A stretch of DNA of 64,000 nucleotides from an uncultured Opitutia bacterium. GTDB taxonomy: Bacteria; Verrucomicrobiota; Verrucomicrobiia; Opitutales; Coraliomargaritaceae. Location: contig CAKZOI010000073.1 in assembly GCA_937136395.1 (NCBI GenBank), positions 92,041 to 156,040 of the forward strand, in the 5' to 3' direction. The notes beneath the pieces are model-generated. The model worked only from the letters and a program-made list of their open reading frames with translations. It was not told the DNA's origin and did no database searches. The translations under genes and the position numbers were made by a program. Below are positions 49,202 through 59,407 of this stretch, one piece after another; position 1 is the first letter of the stretch, and the number at the start of each line of letters is the position of its first letter.

Positions 49202-50371
49202 ATGAAAACACTCTATAAATTACCACTACTCGACCCAGAAACAACAGAAGGCTTTAAGCACATTGATCTAGATGATGACACTGGCTGGTCTGTCACGACA
49301 TACACCCTTCGTGGCGGCTTACAAGAAGGCGTCCAAGTCGTCGAAATCAACAATGGAAAACTCTCCTTTGCAGTCCTCCCGACTCGCGGGATGGGCATTT
49401 GGAAAGGACAATGTGGCGACATCTCGCTCGGCTGGGATTCCCCAGTGCAAGACCCCGTGCACCCTGCATTTGTCAACCCACTCGAACGCGGCGGCATCGG
49501 CTGGCTAAAGGGCTTCAATGAGTGGATCGTGCGCTGCGGACTCAGCAGCATGGGTGCGCCCTGCACAGACACCGTTCTTGATAACAATGGCAATCCTTCC
49601 GAGGTCTCTTTGACATTGCATGGTAATATCGCTAACACACCTGCCCACTTCGTTTCGATCGAAATTACCGACGAAGCCATCACCTTAAAAGGCGAAGTCG
49701 ACGAGACCATGATGTTCGGTCCAGCTCTGCGGCTAAATACCGAAATCCGCACGGAACTCGGCTCTGGAAAACTCACGATTAGCGATACCGTCACTAATCT
49801 GGGCAACAACCCAACAGAGCACCAACTACTCTATCATGTTAACTACGGTAAATCGCTGCTCGAAAAAGGCGCTCGAATGCTCGCACCGTTCAAACAAGTC
49901 GCTCCTCGCGATCCGCGCGCGGCCGAAGGCATCCAAACCTTTGACCAATACGATGCACCACAGGTCGGCTTCGTCGAACAAGCCTACTTTTATGAACTAG
50001 CTAGCAAGCGCGGCAGCCGCGAAACAATGGCGATGCTACATAATGCAGCCGGCAATCAAGCATCCTTGCTACGTTACTCACTCAAGGACTTCCCATGCTT
50101 CACGCTTTGGAAAAACACCGCAGGTGCCGCCGATGGCTATGTCACAGGTCTCGAACCCGCAACCAGCTATCCCAACCCTCGTGGCTTCGAAAGAAAGAAA
50201 GGACGCATTCTCAACCTAGCGGGAGGCGAGTCCCGAAGCACCACGCTCGTCGTCGAAACACTCGACACCAAAAAAGCGATCAAAGCAGCGGAAGCAGAGA
50301 TCAAAGCGCTGCAAAAAACAGTTAAAGCGACAGTCCATCCACAGGCCATCGCTCGCTTTTCAGACATTTAG
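49202..50371 (+). CDS. DUF4432/aldose-1-epimerase-family protein
   Basis: 389 residues from ATG 49202 (MKTLYKLPLLDPETTEG). Beta-sandwich sugar-epimerase fold with LPTRGMGIWKGQCGDISLGWDSPVQDP near residue 58, LHGNIANTPAHFVSIEI (the substrate His), HQLLYHVNYGKSLL and GLEPATSYPNPRGFERKKG. DUF4432 proteins are aldose mutarotase relatives. It probably interconverts sugar anomers for this pathway (inference from context). It closes the run rhaB-lutABC-kinase and is followed by a strong hairpin. Confidence 0.85.
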   Translation: MKTLYKLPLLDPETTEGFKHIDLDDDTGWSVTTYTLRGGLQEGVQVVEINNGKLSFAVLPTRGMGIWKGQCGDISLGWDSPVQDPVHPAFVNPLERGGIGWLKGFNEWIVRCGLSSMGAPCTDTVLDNNGNPSEVSLTLHGNIANTPAHFVSIEITDEAITLKGEVDETMMFGPALRLNTEIRTELGSGKLTISDTVTNLGNNPTEHQLLYHVNYGKSLLEKGARMLAPFKQVAPRDPRAAEGIQTFDQYDAPQVGFVEQAYFYELASKRGSRETMAMLHNAAGNQASLLRYSLKDFPCFTLWKNTAGAADGYVTGLEPATSYPNPRGFERKKGRILNLAGGESRSTTLVVETLDTKKAIKAAEAEIKALQKTVKATVHPQAIARFSDI

Positions 50372-50386
50372 TCAACCAAACCCCAA

Positions 50387-50423
50387 AGAGCACTGTCAGC
50401 ACAATACGAGCTGACAGTGCTCT
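50387..50423 (+). terminator. Perfect 14-bp hairpin after the epimerase-like gene
   Basis: AGAGCACTGTCAGC (50387-50400) and GCTGACAGTGCTCT (50410-50423) are exact complements around a 9-base loop. The following bases, ACATTTATCC, make a poor U tract, so it may be a terminator, a processing site or a stability hairpin. The GTG at 50417 lies inside it, which argues against that codon as the start of the next gene. Confidence 0.65.
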
Positions 50424-50452
50424 ACATTTATCCAACTTCAAATACCTCACCA

Positions 50453-52018
50453 ATGGCAGTCTGTTACATAGGCTGCGATGGCGCTCTCGCGCATCGCATA
50501 CAATCCGATCCTACGTTTAAAACCCAGGAAGTCATCGAGGTGCACTTCCCGATCACGGCGTCCGAGTATCGTATTGATTTTCTAATCGTGGGTCCTTCGA
50601 TTACAAAGCTCACCCACCTTGCAGCCACGATCTCAGACTGGGCGATCCCACCTGTAGCGCTATTCATTCTCCCAGAGGATCGCTATGCAGTCGAAAGTGA
50701 ACAACTACTTCATCATCCTCGTGTAGGACGCTCCATATTTCTCAGTGAAGATACCGAGGTAGATATCTCCTCAGGCTTTGCGACGATCCAAGCCTTCTAT
50801 CAAAAGCGCGAATCGCTAGCTCTCGACCACTCAGTTTCGGGCAACTACAACATCAACAATATTTCACCACGATGGCTGTTCCAAACACTCATGGAACACT
50901 TGGATGAATACATCTATTTCAAAGATGCCGACTCCCGCTTTCTCGCCGTCAGTCGCTACTTAACTGAAAATTGCGGTAAAGCCGAACCCTGCGAAGTTAT
51001 CGGTAAAACCGACTTCGATTTGTTCGATTCAGGACATGCGCAAGAAGCCTTCAAAGACGAGCGAGACATCGCTACCGGCAAACTGAAAGAACTCTATAAA
51101 GAGGAATCGGTAGAAAGAGGTGGGAAAACAATATGGGTATCCTCTAGAAAACTTCCACTGCGCACACGCTCCAATTATCTCGCAGGAAGTTTCGGTCTCT
51201 CGCGCGATATCACCGACGAGAAAGAACTCCACAAAAAACTCGAAGAGAATCACGAGCGAATGCAAGCAGAACTGCTTCTCGCGCGCAATCTACAGAGCAC
51301 ACTCATGCGGCAAAACGTGCCCACCTTCCAAACTACAGATGGGCAAACGCAACTAGAACTGACCACGAAATACATCCCCTCGTTTCACCTCAGTGGCGAC
51401 TTTTACTCCGTGATCAAAACTGAAAATGGCGGTGCCTCCGTCCTAGTAGCAGATGTCATGGGCCACGGCGTGCGAGCAGCCATGGTCACCGCAATGATCC
51501 AGATCGCCGTGCAACAGTTACAACCCTACGCTGAGCAACCTGAGGAATTCATGAATCGTCTAAACGATATGATACATCGCACCATGCAGCCAATCGGGCA
51601 GACAATTTTTGCAACCGCAGTCTACTGTTATTTCGATTTAGAGAAAAAAGAACTCAGCTACGTGCAAGCAGGTGCCCGGCACGGTGTATATGTGCCAACC
51701 GATAAAAGTGAAAGCGCAGCGATCTTCCCAAATGAAAGCATGCGCCCTGCGCTTGGGCTTATCCCGAGCACAGAATACTCGGTGACCTCACAATCGCTTA
51801 AGGCAGGAGACGAAATCATCTTGTATACCGATGGAGTCATTGAAGCGGCCTTGGGCGAAGAAGAATATAGCGAGGATCGATTAATCGCTTTCCTAGCCGA
51901 ACACCGCCGCGACAACCTTCATGACATGCTCGATTCGCTTATCGAATCCGTTCAAACATTCACCAATCGCACGGATCTCGATGACGATGTCTGTTTGATT
52001 GGAATGCGTATTAGGTAA
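50453..52018 (+). CDS. PAS-PP2C (SpoIIE/RsbU-type) phosphatase with receiver-like N-terminus
   Basis: 521 residues from ATG 50453 (MAVCYIGCDGALAHR). Residues 1 to about 125 look like a degenerate receiver (DFLIVGPSITKLTHLA). A PAS domain follows (LDEYIYFKDADSRFLAVSRYL, to AGSFGLSRDITDEKE), then a coiled linker (ENHERMQAELLLARNLQSTLM) and a SpoIIE/RsbU PP2C domain with HLSGDFYSVI, VADVMGHGVRAAMVTA and LYTDGVIEA. Such proteins dephosphorylate anti-anti-sigma partners. No such partner is in the window. Confidence 0.88.
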   Translation: MAVCYIGCDGALAHRIQSDPTFKTQEVIEVHFPITASEYRIDFLIVGPSITKLTHLAATISDWAIPPVALFILPEDRYAVESEQLLHHPRVGRSIFLSEDTEVDISSGFATIQAFYQKRESLALDHSVSGNYNINNISPRWLFQTLMEHLDEYIYFKDADSRFLAVSRYLTENCGKAEPCEVIGKTDFDLFDSGHAQEAFKDERDIATGKLKELYKEESVERGGKTIWVSSRKLPLRTRSNYLAGSFGLSRDITDEKELHKKLEENHERMQAELLLARNLQSTLMRQNVPTFQTTDGQTQLELTTKYIPSFHLSGDFYSVIKTENGGASVLVADVMGHGVRAAMVTAMIQIAVQQLQPYAEQPEEFMNRLNDMIHRTMQPIGQTIFATAVYCYFDLEKKELSYVQAGARHGVYVPTDKSESAAIFPNESMRPALGLIPSTEYSVTSQSLKAGDEIILYTDGVIEAALGEEEYSEDRLIAFLAEHRRDNLHDMLDSLIESVQTFTNRTDLDDDVCLIGMRIR

Positions 52019-52100
52019 CGCAAGCACCTCGTCGGCAAGACGTGGAAATGACCTAGCATCATAGATTTCGATGCCGTATAAATGGGCATTTATATCTCCT

Positions 52101-52136
52101 TATTCGTGTTGATTTGTGCCTGTTCGTGCTTCCAAC
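52101..52136. repeat. Half copy of the inverted-repeat element found in fdhD
   Basis: The stretch starting TATTCGTGTTGATTTGTG matches the reverse complement of the left arm of the 54.4-kb element (which starts GATTCGTGTTGATTCGTG) over about 35 bases with about seven differences. A small separate palindrome, TATAAATG-GG-CATTTATA, is at 52077-52094. The surrounding 52019-52215 holds no gene. Confidence 0.6.
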
Positions 52137-52215
52137 TATCTTCTAAGTATCATCAATATGGGCTGTTTTCACTTGCCTCATATTTTCCTTTTTCACCTTT
52201 CCAAAGAATAGACAC

Positions 52216-53097
52216 ATGAAAGACAAAAAAATAGGCTTTGTCGGCCTCGGCCGTATGGGCGGCAACATGGCACGTTGCCTGAATGACAAGGGTTATCAGG
52301 TAACCGCAGTCTTTGATATCACCCCCAGCGTCGCTACGGATCTTGCCAACGAAATCAACACGATTGCCTATGAGACGCTTGCCGACGTCACTGCAAATGC
52401 CGACATCATCTTCACCGTCGTTACCAACGACGAAGCGATGGACGCTATTTTCTTTGGTGAAGACAACCTCTTTACTGGAGCCGAAGGCCGTCTATTCATC
52501 AACTGCGCAACGCTCACACCTGCCATTCATCGCCACCTCGAAGCCGCCGCGAGCAAAGTCGGTGCACGATGCCTCGAAGCCTGCATGGCCTCGAGTATAC
52601 CTCAAGCGCGTAGCGGTGAGCTATTCCTCATGATCGGCGGTGCAGAAACCGATTTCAATGCCAACAAATCAATACTCCGTGAGCTAAGCAAAGCCCTCCA
52701 CTACGTCGGCGAAGCTGGTAAAGCTTCGGAAGTCAAAGCACTCGTCAACATGGTGATGAATATCAACACAGCAGCCCTCGCAGAGGGTCTCGGTATCGGC
52801 CACGCGCTGGGGATCGACCTAAAGATGCTCTGTAATATTTTCAGTCAAACTGGCGCTAACTCGCGCGTGCTGGAAACGGATGCTGAAGACATGATCCTAC
52901 GCGACCATGAGTGCTACTTCTCCGCCACACATGCCGCAAAGGATTCAGGTATCGCGCTCGCGCTCGCCGCGGCAAGTGGAATTCATACGCCACTCGCGCA
53001 AGCGACCTTCGACCAATACACCAAACTCACCAAAATGGGCAAAGGCGAACTCGACAAATCCGGCATCGCAGAGCTCACCTTCAAGGACCGCAACTAG
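52216..53097 (+). CDS. NAD(P)-dependent beta-hydroxyacid dehydrogenase (3-hydroxyisobutyrate dehydrogenase family)
   Basis: 293 residues. The N-terminal Rossmann motif is IGFVGLGRMGGNMARCL, followed by TVVTNDEAMDAIFFG and the family signature with catalytic lysine in GKASEVKALVNMVMNINTAALAEGLGIG. Members act on 3-hydroxyisobutyrate, tartronate semialdehyde, or succinic semialdehyde; the sequence does not tell which. It stands alone after the PP2C gene. Confidence 0.88.
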   Translation: MKDKKIGFVGLGRMGGNMARCLNDKGYQVTAVFDITPSVATDLANEINTIAYETLADVTANADIIFTVVTNDEAMDAIFFGEDNLFTGAEGRLFINCATLTPAIHRHLEAAASKVGARCLEACMASSIPQARSGELFLMIGGAETDFNANKSILRELSKALHYVGEAGKASEVKALVNMVMNINTAALAEGLGIGHALGIDLKMLCNIFSQTGANSRVLETDAEDMILRDHECYFSATHAAKDSGIALALAAASGIHTPLAQATFDQYTKLTKMGKGELDKSGIAELTFKDRN

Positions 53098-53147
53098 TCA
53101 CCACTTTAGTTTAATCTGCTAACATGCAGCGCGCTCTGATGGATAAT

Positions 53148-53220
53148 GTAGGGGCTTCACTTGTGAAGTCCGCCGAGCAAGGACCTAAAGGACTGCGGTC
53201 TTCACAAGTGAAGCCCCACA
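53148..53220. repeat. REP-like extragenic palindrome
   Basis: GGGGCTTCACTTGTGAAG (53151-53168) and CTTCACAAGTGAAGCCCC (53200-53217) are exact inverted copies, extended to 23 bp with one mismatch by the flanking CCGC/GCGG. Each arm is itself nearly palindromic (CTTCAC-TT-GTGAAG). A 31-base centre separates them. The shape suits a transposase-dependent REP or MITE unit. Confidence 0.8.
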
Positions 53221-53244
53221 GCTCGGCTAAATGATAATTCCACT

Positions 53245-53991
53245 ATGAATCAAAGCATCAAAAACTCTCTAGGCGAAACACTCGACTACACATTCACAAC
53301 TGGAGCAGAAGATTGCCGCGATGACAAATGGCTGGTCATCCTCGGACACGGCTTAACGGGCAACAAAGATCGCCCCGTCATTGCCGACACCTCTAAGGCG
53401 CTCAATACCGCAGGCTTCGACACGCTTGCCTTTTCCTTTGCAGGCAATGGGCAATCCGAGGGCGACTTCTGCCACGCGACCATTTCCAAAGAAGCTGGTG
53501 ACCTAAGCGCCGTGATCGATGCAGTCGCCCATACCTATCCAAAGATCGCATATGTCGGCCATAGTATGGGCAGCGCAGTCGGTGTGATTCAGGCCACGCG
53601 GGACGGTCGTATTAAGGCACTCATATCAATTGCCGGTATGATCGACACTAAGGCATTCGCCACCACCGAGTTTGGCAGCGAAACACCGGATGCAGGCCTC
53701 ATGTGGGAAGATGAAGCCTACCCCCTATCTTCAGCGTTCATGCAAGATCTCTGCGAAACCATCGTCACTCTCGAACCACTCGCCGACTGTGTATCCGCGC
53801 AATGGCTACTGATTCATGGCACTGCAGACGATGTCGTGCTACCCAAAGACACTCAGTGTGTCAAAAACCTACAAGGCGACGCTGTAGATACGGTCCTAAT
53901 CGAAAGTGCCGACCATTCTTTCACGCAACCCACCCATAAAGCACAACTAACAGAAACCATTGCAAACTGGATGCGTAGCCGCCCATACTGA
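53245..53991 (+). CDS. Alpha/beta hydrolase
   Basis: 248 residues, cytoplasmic. Oxyanion region GHGLTGNKDRPVIADTS, nucleophile elbow GHSMGSAVG (serine near residue 109), acid in IHGTADDVVLP and catalytic histidine in ESADHSFTQP. This is a full catalytic triad of an esterase or acylaminoacyl-type hydrolase of COG1073 style. Substrate not recognisable. The fdhD relic follows 46 bp later. Confidence 0.87.
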   Translation: MNQSIKNSLGETLDYTFTTGAEDCRDDKWLVILGHGLTGNKDRPVIADTSKALNTAGFDTLAFSFAGNGQSEGDFCHATISKEAGDLSAVIDAVAHTYPKIAYVGHSMGSAVGVIQATRDGRIKALISIAGMIDTKAFATTEFGSETPDAGLMWEDEAYPLSSAFMQDLCETIVTLEPLADCVSAQWLLIHGTADDVVLPKDTQCVKNLQGDAVDTVLIESADHSFTQPTHKAQLTETIANWMRSRPY

Positions 53992-54037
53992 TCGCAAGCT
54001 CCATTCCCACGCCTACTACAAATCGCATCCGTCAAGA

Positions 54038-54454
54038 ATGTCCCTGAAGAAATTAACCCACGCACAGACCTCACAGTCTAGCGTGAAAGTCATCAAACAG
54101 CGTGTGGTCGGTGGCAAAGCACAGAGCCCACAAGAGGATTATTTAGCCATCGAAGACCCCCTGGAGGTCACTCTCGCTTATCAGCAAAATACCGGGATGG
54201 TCGAAAAGAAGCTCATCGTCACAATGCGAACACCTGGGCACGATGACGAACTACTTCACGGCTTCCTTTATAGCGAAGGGATCATTCAGAGAGCGAGCGA
54301 CATCGTCGAAATCACATATACGGGACCTAAGCTCAGCGCAGCAGCGACTCAGGCACGAGTTGAACCACGAATGGACACGAATCAACACGAATCAAAATCT
54401 ATAAACACTTTATATACAAAGCATCTCCCCTCGAATATCTCAGAACTTCATTAA
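54038..54454 (+). pseudogene. fdhD: Truncated fdhD (formate dehydrogenase accessory sulfurtransferase)
   Basis: From ATG 54038 the first 110 codons match the start of FdhD: AIEDPLEVTLAYQQNTGMV, then LIVTMRTPGHDDELLHGFLYSEGII and a DIVEI segment. At about 54357 similarity stops and the frame runs into a repeat element, ending at TAA 54454. The normal protein is about 260-280 residues and carries the catalytic cysteine loop in the missing part; no remainder is found downstream to 54762. FdhD transfers sulfur to the molybdenum cofactor of formate dehydrogenase; this copy should be inactive. No formate dehydrogenase is in the window. Confidence 0.85.
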
Positions 54455-54508
54455 ATTTAAACTTCGCCATATTGGCGACTTATCAGATTCGTGTGTATTC
54501 GTGGTTTC
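54363..54508. mobile_element. MITE-like inverted-repeat element interrupting fdhD
   Basis: The left arm starts AACCACGAATGGACACGAAT (54364 on) and carries a second ACACGAAT; the right arm GATTCGTGTGTATTCGTGG (about 54486-54504) is its imperfect reverse complement. The 146-bp span has no gene of its own. It begins where fdhD similarity ends. A related half copy lies at 52101. No target-site duplication was identified with confidence. Confidence 0.6.
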
Positions 54509-54557
54509 TAAAATTGCACCTAAGCCTACTGCCGAATTTAGGATTATAAGAGGTGGG

Positions 54558-54578
54558 GTCGCCTCGCCGAGGCGACCG
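54558..54578. repeat. GC-rich palindrome in the fdhD-purF spacer
   Basis: GGTCGCCTCG-C-CGAGGCGACC is a perfect 10-bp inverted repeat. Part of it returns 100 bp on as GGTCACCCCGGCGAGGCGA (about 54677-54695). The gene-free stretch 54509-54762 otherwise shows nothing recognisable. The flanking words resemble small dispersed intergenic repeats. Confidence 0.6.
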
Positions 54579-54762
54579 TTCTGTAACAGGCACCGGATAC
54601 CTAAAGAATGCGGATTACTCAACTCTATCAAACGGCACGCACCACCTTTTGGCTAATCGTAGGCAACGGGTAAACGGTCACCCCGGCGAGGCGAAATTCT
54701 CTTAAGGTAGTGCCATTCGAGACACGCCTGCGCTACCGGATCAAACAATACTAGAAATGGTA

Positions 54763-56676
<1,914 letters not shown>

Positions 56677-56793
56677 AGGTGAAAAGACAAGCGCAGGGTA
56701 AAAGGCTTTTTTAGGCCGTGGCGATGATAAGTTGCATTTTTGTTAAAGTTCTCTGGTTAAAGCCGATGAATAAACACCTAAATACCATATCTA

Positions 56794-57717
56794 CTAGCCG
56801 ATTGAATCCTCTAAGTCAGAGATGCCACGTTCTATAATATGCTCATTATTAGCGGGTTCCACATGTATCAATACCTTTGAAACCTCTGGGTGCATTTCCT
56901 GAAGTCGGCACTTCACGTCTTTGGCAATTTCGTGCCCTTTTTCTACCGTCAACATAGGTTCCACCTGTAAATGGAGATCGACCTCGAAAACATCGCCGAC
57001 TCGACGCACTCGGAAGTCATGATACGCCAAGGCACCTGGTGTCGGTAAGATATGCTCTCGAAAATCCTCAATGATCTCTCGTTCAGGCGCAGCATCCAGT
57101 AGGTCTGAGCATGCACGACGAAAGATCTTTGCCGCTTCAAAGACTAAATAGCAGCCGAGCACAAGCGTGACCGCACCATCTAAAAAGGCCCAACTATCAC
57201 CTCCCAACCAAACCGCAAATAAGGCCACCGCGACCCCGAACGATGAGAGGCTATCTGTGCGATGATGCCACGCATTCGCCATCAGCAAATCAGACTTGAG
57301 CGCCTTCGCCACGCCTCGCGTCCACCAAAACAAACACTCCTTTACTACCAACGAAACCATCGCCACTAGGGCCGCAACCCCTGCTTTCGGCGCATCAACG
57401 CCTGAATGAAACCCCAATAGAGCAGTGATAACCAAGCCCGTTGCAAACAACAGCAAGCAGCCACCCACAAAGAATTTTGCTAAACTCGCGAACTTATGAT
57501 GCCCAAAGTGATGACTCGCATCCTCAGGTTTGCGCGCCATCGAAAGCCCAATTAAAACTGCAATATCCGTCAACAAATCGAGCAAGCTATGCATGCCATC
57601 CGCAATTAAAGCCTTCGAACCCAGCCACCAACCCGCACAAGTCTTCACCACTCCGAGGAGTAGATTAAGGAGCAACCCGATCCAAGTGATCCGAGTGCCA
57701 TCTGTGTGGAATGCCAT
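56794..57717 (-). CDS. Cation diffusion facilitator (CDF) metal efflux transporter
   Basis: 307 residues with about six transmembrane helices (ITWIGLLLNLLLGVVKTCAGWWLG first). The metal-site pair is present: LIADGMHSLLDLLTDIAVL in helix two and LMANAWHHRTDSLSSFGVA in helix five. The cytoplasmic C-terminal domain begins around residue 205 (DLLDAAPEREIIEDFREHIL). It exports zinc, iron, or manganese by proton antiport; the metal is not set by the sequence read here. Confidence 0.92.
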   Translation of the reverse strand: MAFHTDGTRITWIGLLLNLLLGVVKTCAGWWLGSKALIADGMHSLLDLLTDIAVLIGLSMARKPEDASHHFGHHKFASLAKFFVGGCLLLFATGLVITALLGFHSGVDAPKAGVAALVAMVSLVVKECLFWWTRGVAKALKSDLLMANAWHHRTDSLSSFGVAVALFAVWLGGDSWAFLDGAVTLVLGCYLVFEAAKIFRRACSDLLDAAPEREIIEDFREHILPTPGALAYHDFRVRRVGDVFEVDLHLQVEPMLTVEKGHEIAKDVKCRLQEMHPEVSKVLIHVEPANNEHIIERGISDLEDSIG

Positions 57718-57890
57718 ACCTTATCGCTAACCATCAAGAGGACACTTGTCGCCAATATTTTCACGGATGCTCTGAAAAGCGATTTGAAGCTAAATTGGGT
57801 CCCTTAGAGTGAAAAGCGCGACGGCAAAGCGACACATCAACTTCCAGAAGCTGCTACCATCTAGTCCGTAAGTCGCTATAGATAAACTGA

Positions 57891-58067
57891 AGACATAGCT
57901 ATCAACAAAGCCTCTACGTCTTTGGTGCGGCCTTCGTCGTGGCACTCGTCATTTCCTTGCTCATGAAGCTCGAAATGAATCGACTCAAAAATAACAGTCG
58001 CCATGCGTCATCAAAAGTGAATCCCGCAAACCCGCTCACAGGGAACGCGCAAGAAGCGACTGCATAG
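57891..58067 (+). other. Gene-free spacer with a possible small membrane-peptide relic
   Basis: Between the CDF gene and the GcvR-like gene (57718-58206) no proper gene is seen. One frame is open over 59 codons and encodes a membrane-type helix (VFGAAFVVALVISLLMKLE) and a polar tail ending NAQEATA. There is no start codon before the helix (only internal ATGs in it), so it may be a relic of a single-pass protein or chance. Confidence 0.25.
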
Positions 58068-58206
58068 TCGTATAAAGTCGAGTGCTCAGGACAGCTGAAT
58101 ATCTCAGTAAACCCTTAATAAAACAGGTGCTAAATCCGACTAAAACTAAAATGAGTGCCGCAAGTATCTGAGAGTCGCTTGGAAAATACAGCGGCGATAA
58201 TTTGGA

Positions 58207-58716
58207 TCAGTCCAGCAAACGCACATCAACCATAAGGTCTTGAGCGATCGCTTCTAGCTCAGAGCGTATTGCCTCACGGGATACTTCCGCAGCACACGCT
58301 AAGCGGGCCTTCGCTTCAAACAGCATCACGCCAGAATCTGGCGCGCTCACTGTAGACGTGCTCAATTCCTCCACATTCACACCCGCCGTCGCCAAAGCTT
58401 TAAACACGTCTCGCACAATACCGGGATGGTCTGTTCCAACCACTTCTAAATCAAACTGACGTAGAGACTCTGGTTGACTCCGATCACCCGAGGCAATCAT
58501 CACATCGAGGTCTTTAATCGTGCGCAACGCCACCTCTAAATCCTGTTGCGCATCGCCCGCAACACTAACTTCGAGAAGGCCTACAAAGCGCCCAGCTAAA
58601 TGTGCCATCCGACAATGCTCCCAATTGCCGCCGTGTTGAGCGATTACCTGAGCCAATTGCTCCACTAAACCCGAGCGATCTTCGCCGCTAATCGTCAACA
58701 CCAATACAGATTCCAT
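58207..58716 (-). CDS. GcvR-like double-ACT protein
   Basis: 169 residues. ACT one: [40 protein letters not shown] two: [36 protein letters not shown]. This double-ACT form with the DRSGLVEQ and DHPGIVRD words is that of the glycine cleavage repressor GcvR. In E. coli GcvR inhibits GcvA when glycine is low; neither GcvA nor gcv genes are in the window, so the target is open. Confidence 0.82.
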   Translation of the reverse strand: MESVLVLTISGEDRSGLVEQLAQVIAQHGGNWEHCRMAHLAGRFVGLLEVSVAGDAQQDLEVALRTIKDLDVMIASGDRSQPESLRQFDLEVVGTDHPGIVRDVFKALATAGVNVEELSTSTVSAPDSGVMLFEAKARLACAAEVSREAIRSELEAIAQDLMVDVRLLD

Positions 58717-58900
58717 ATAAATATAAGTAACAAACTATAACCCAACAGCAAGTAAGTTTCGATCTAAAGCTCGCAGCTCGTTAGCTAAAACTCAAAGCGA
58801 TACAGACTTAGCGCTATCCACCCCGACAGCACAAGAATACACATTTCTGTTAACAAGGGCTTGCATCCAACAAAAACAGCCTCATAACACCTGCTCATAA

Positions 58901-58982
<82 letters not shown>

Positions 58983-58986
58983 TTTT

Positions 58987-59016
58987 AAAGCCTCGTTTTC
59001 AAACGAGGCTTTTTTG
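58987..59016 (+). terminator. Terminator after tRNA-Leu
   Basis: AAGCCTCGTTT and AAACGAGGCTT form an 11-bp stem with a 2-base TC centre, directly followed by a run of T. Placed 5 bp after tRNA-Leu. Confidence 0.9.
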
Positions 59017-59176
59017 TATCTACATACTTTCCCGTTGATTATAGAGCAGTCCTCACCAAAGGTGCTCTTGCCTTCACTCAAGCCATCTGACAGCTTAGAT
59101 CATAGCACTTCCCATGACTCAAAGTTCGCCATGACATTATCCATGCATATTTATAAAGCCTCCAAACCCCACTGAT

Positions 59177-59377
59177 ATGCCTCAATTAAACAAACACCTA
59201 GCAAGCGGACTTGCACTCGTTGCGACTTGCTCAATGGCTCACGCCGATTTAGTTGTCCACGAACTTGGCGCAAAAGCGTCACAAACCGTGAACCAGCTAG
59301 GAACTAATCTAGTCACCGCAAGCGTAGTCATCGCTATAGCCATCGTCATTTCAGCGGCGCTTTCCAAAAAGAAGTGA
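59177..59377 (+). CDS. Small secreted/membrane protein, unknown
   Basis: 66 residues. Signal-peptide-like start (MPQLNKHLASGLALVATCSMAHA), a short polar segment with VNQLGTNL, one transmembrane helix (VTASVVIAIAIVISAAL) and the tail SKKK. It resembles the layout of small anchored envelope proteins. No homologous family recognised. It sits convergent to lpxB with 30 bp between stops. Confidence 0.5.
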   Translation: MPQLNKHLASGLALVATCSMAHADLVVHELGAKASQTVNQLGTNLVTASVVIAIAIVISAALSKKK

Positions 59378-59407
59378 GTTCTTGCTCCAAGTTCGACTAG
59401 CGCAGCA

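Noticed and set aside
54038..54454. Novel 138-residue gene
   Set aside because: The first 110 codons are plainly FdhD and the rest is translated repeat element.
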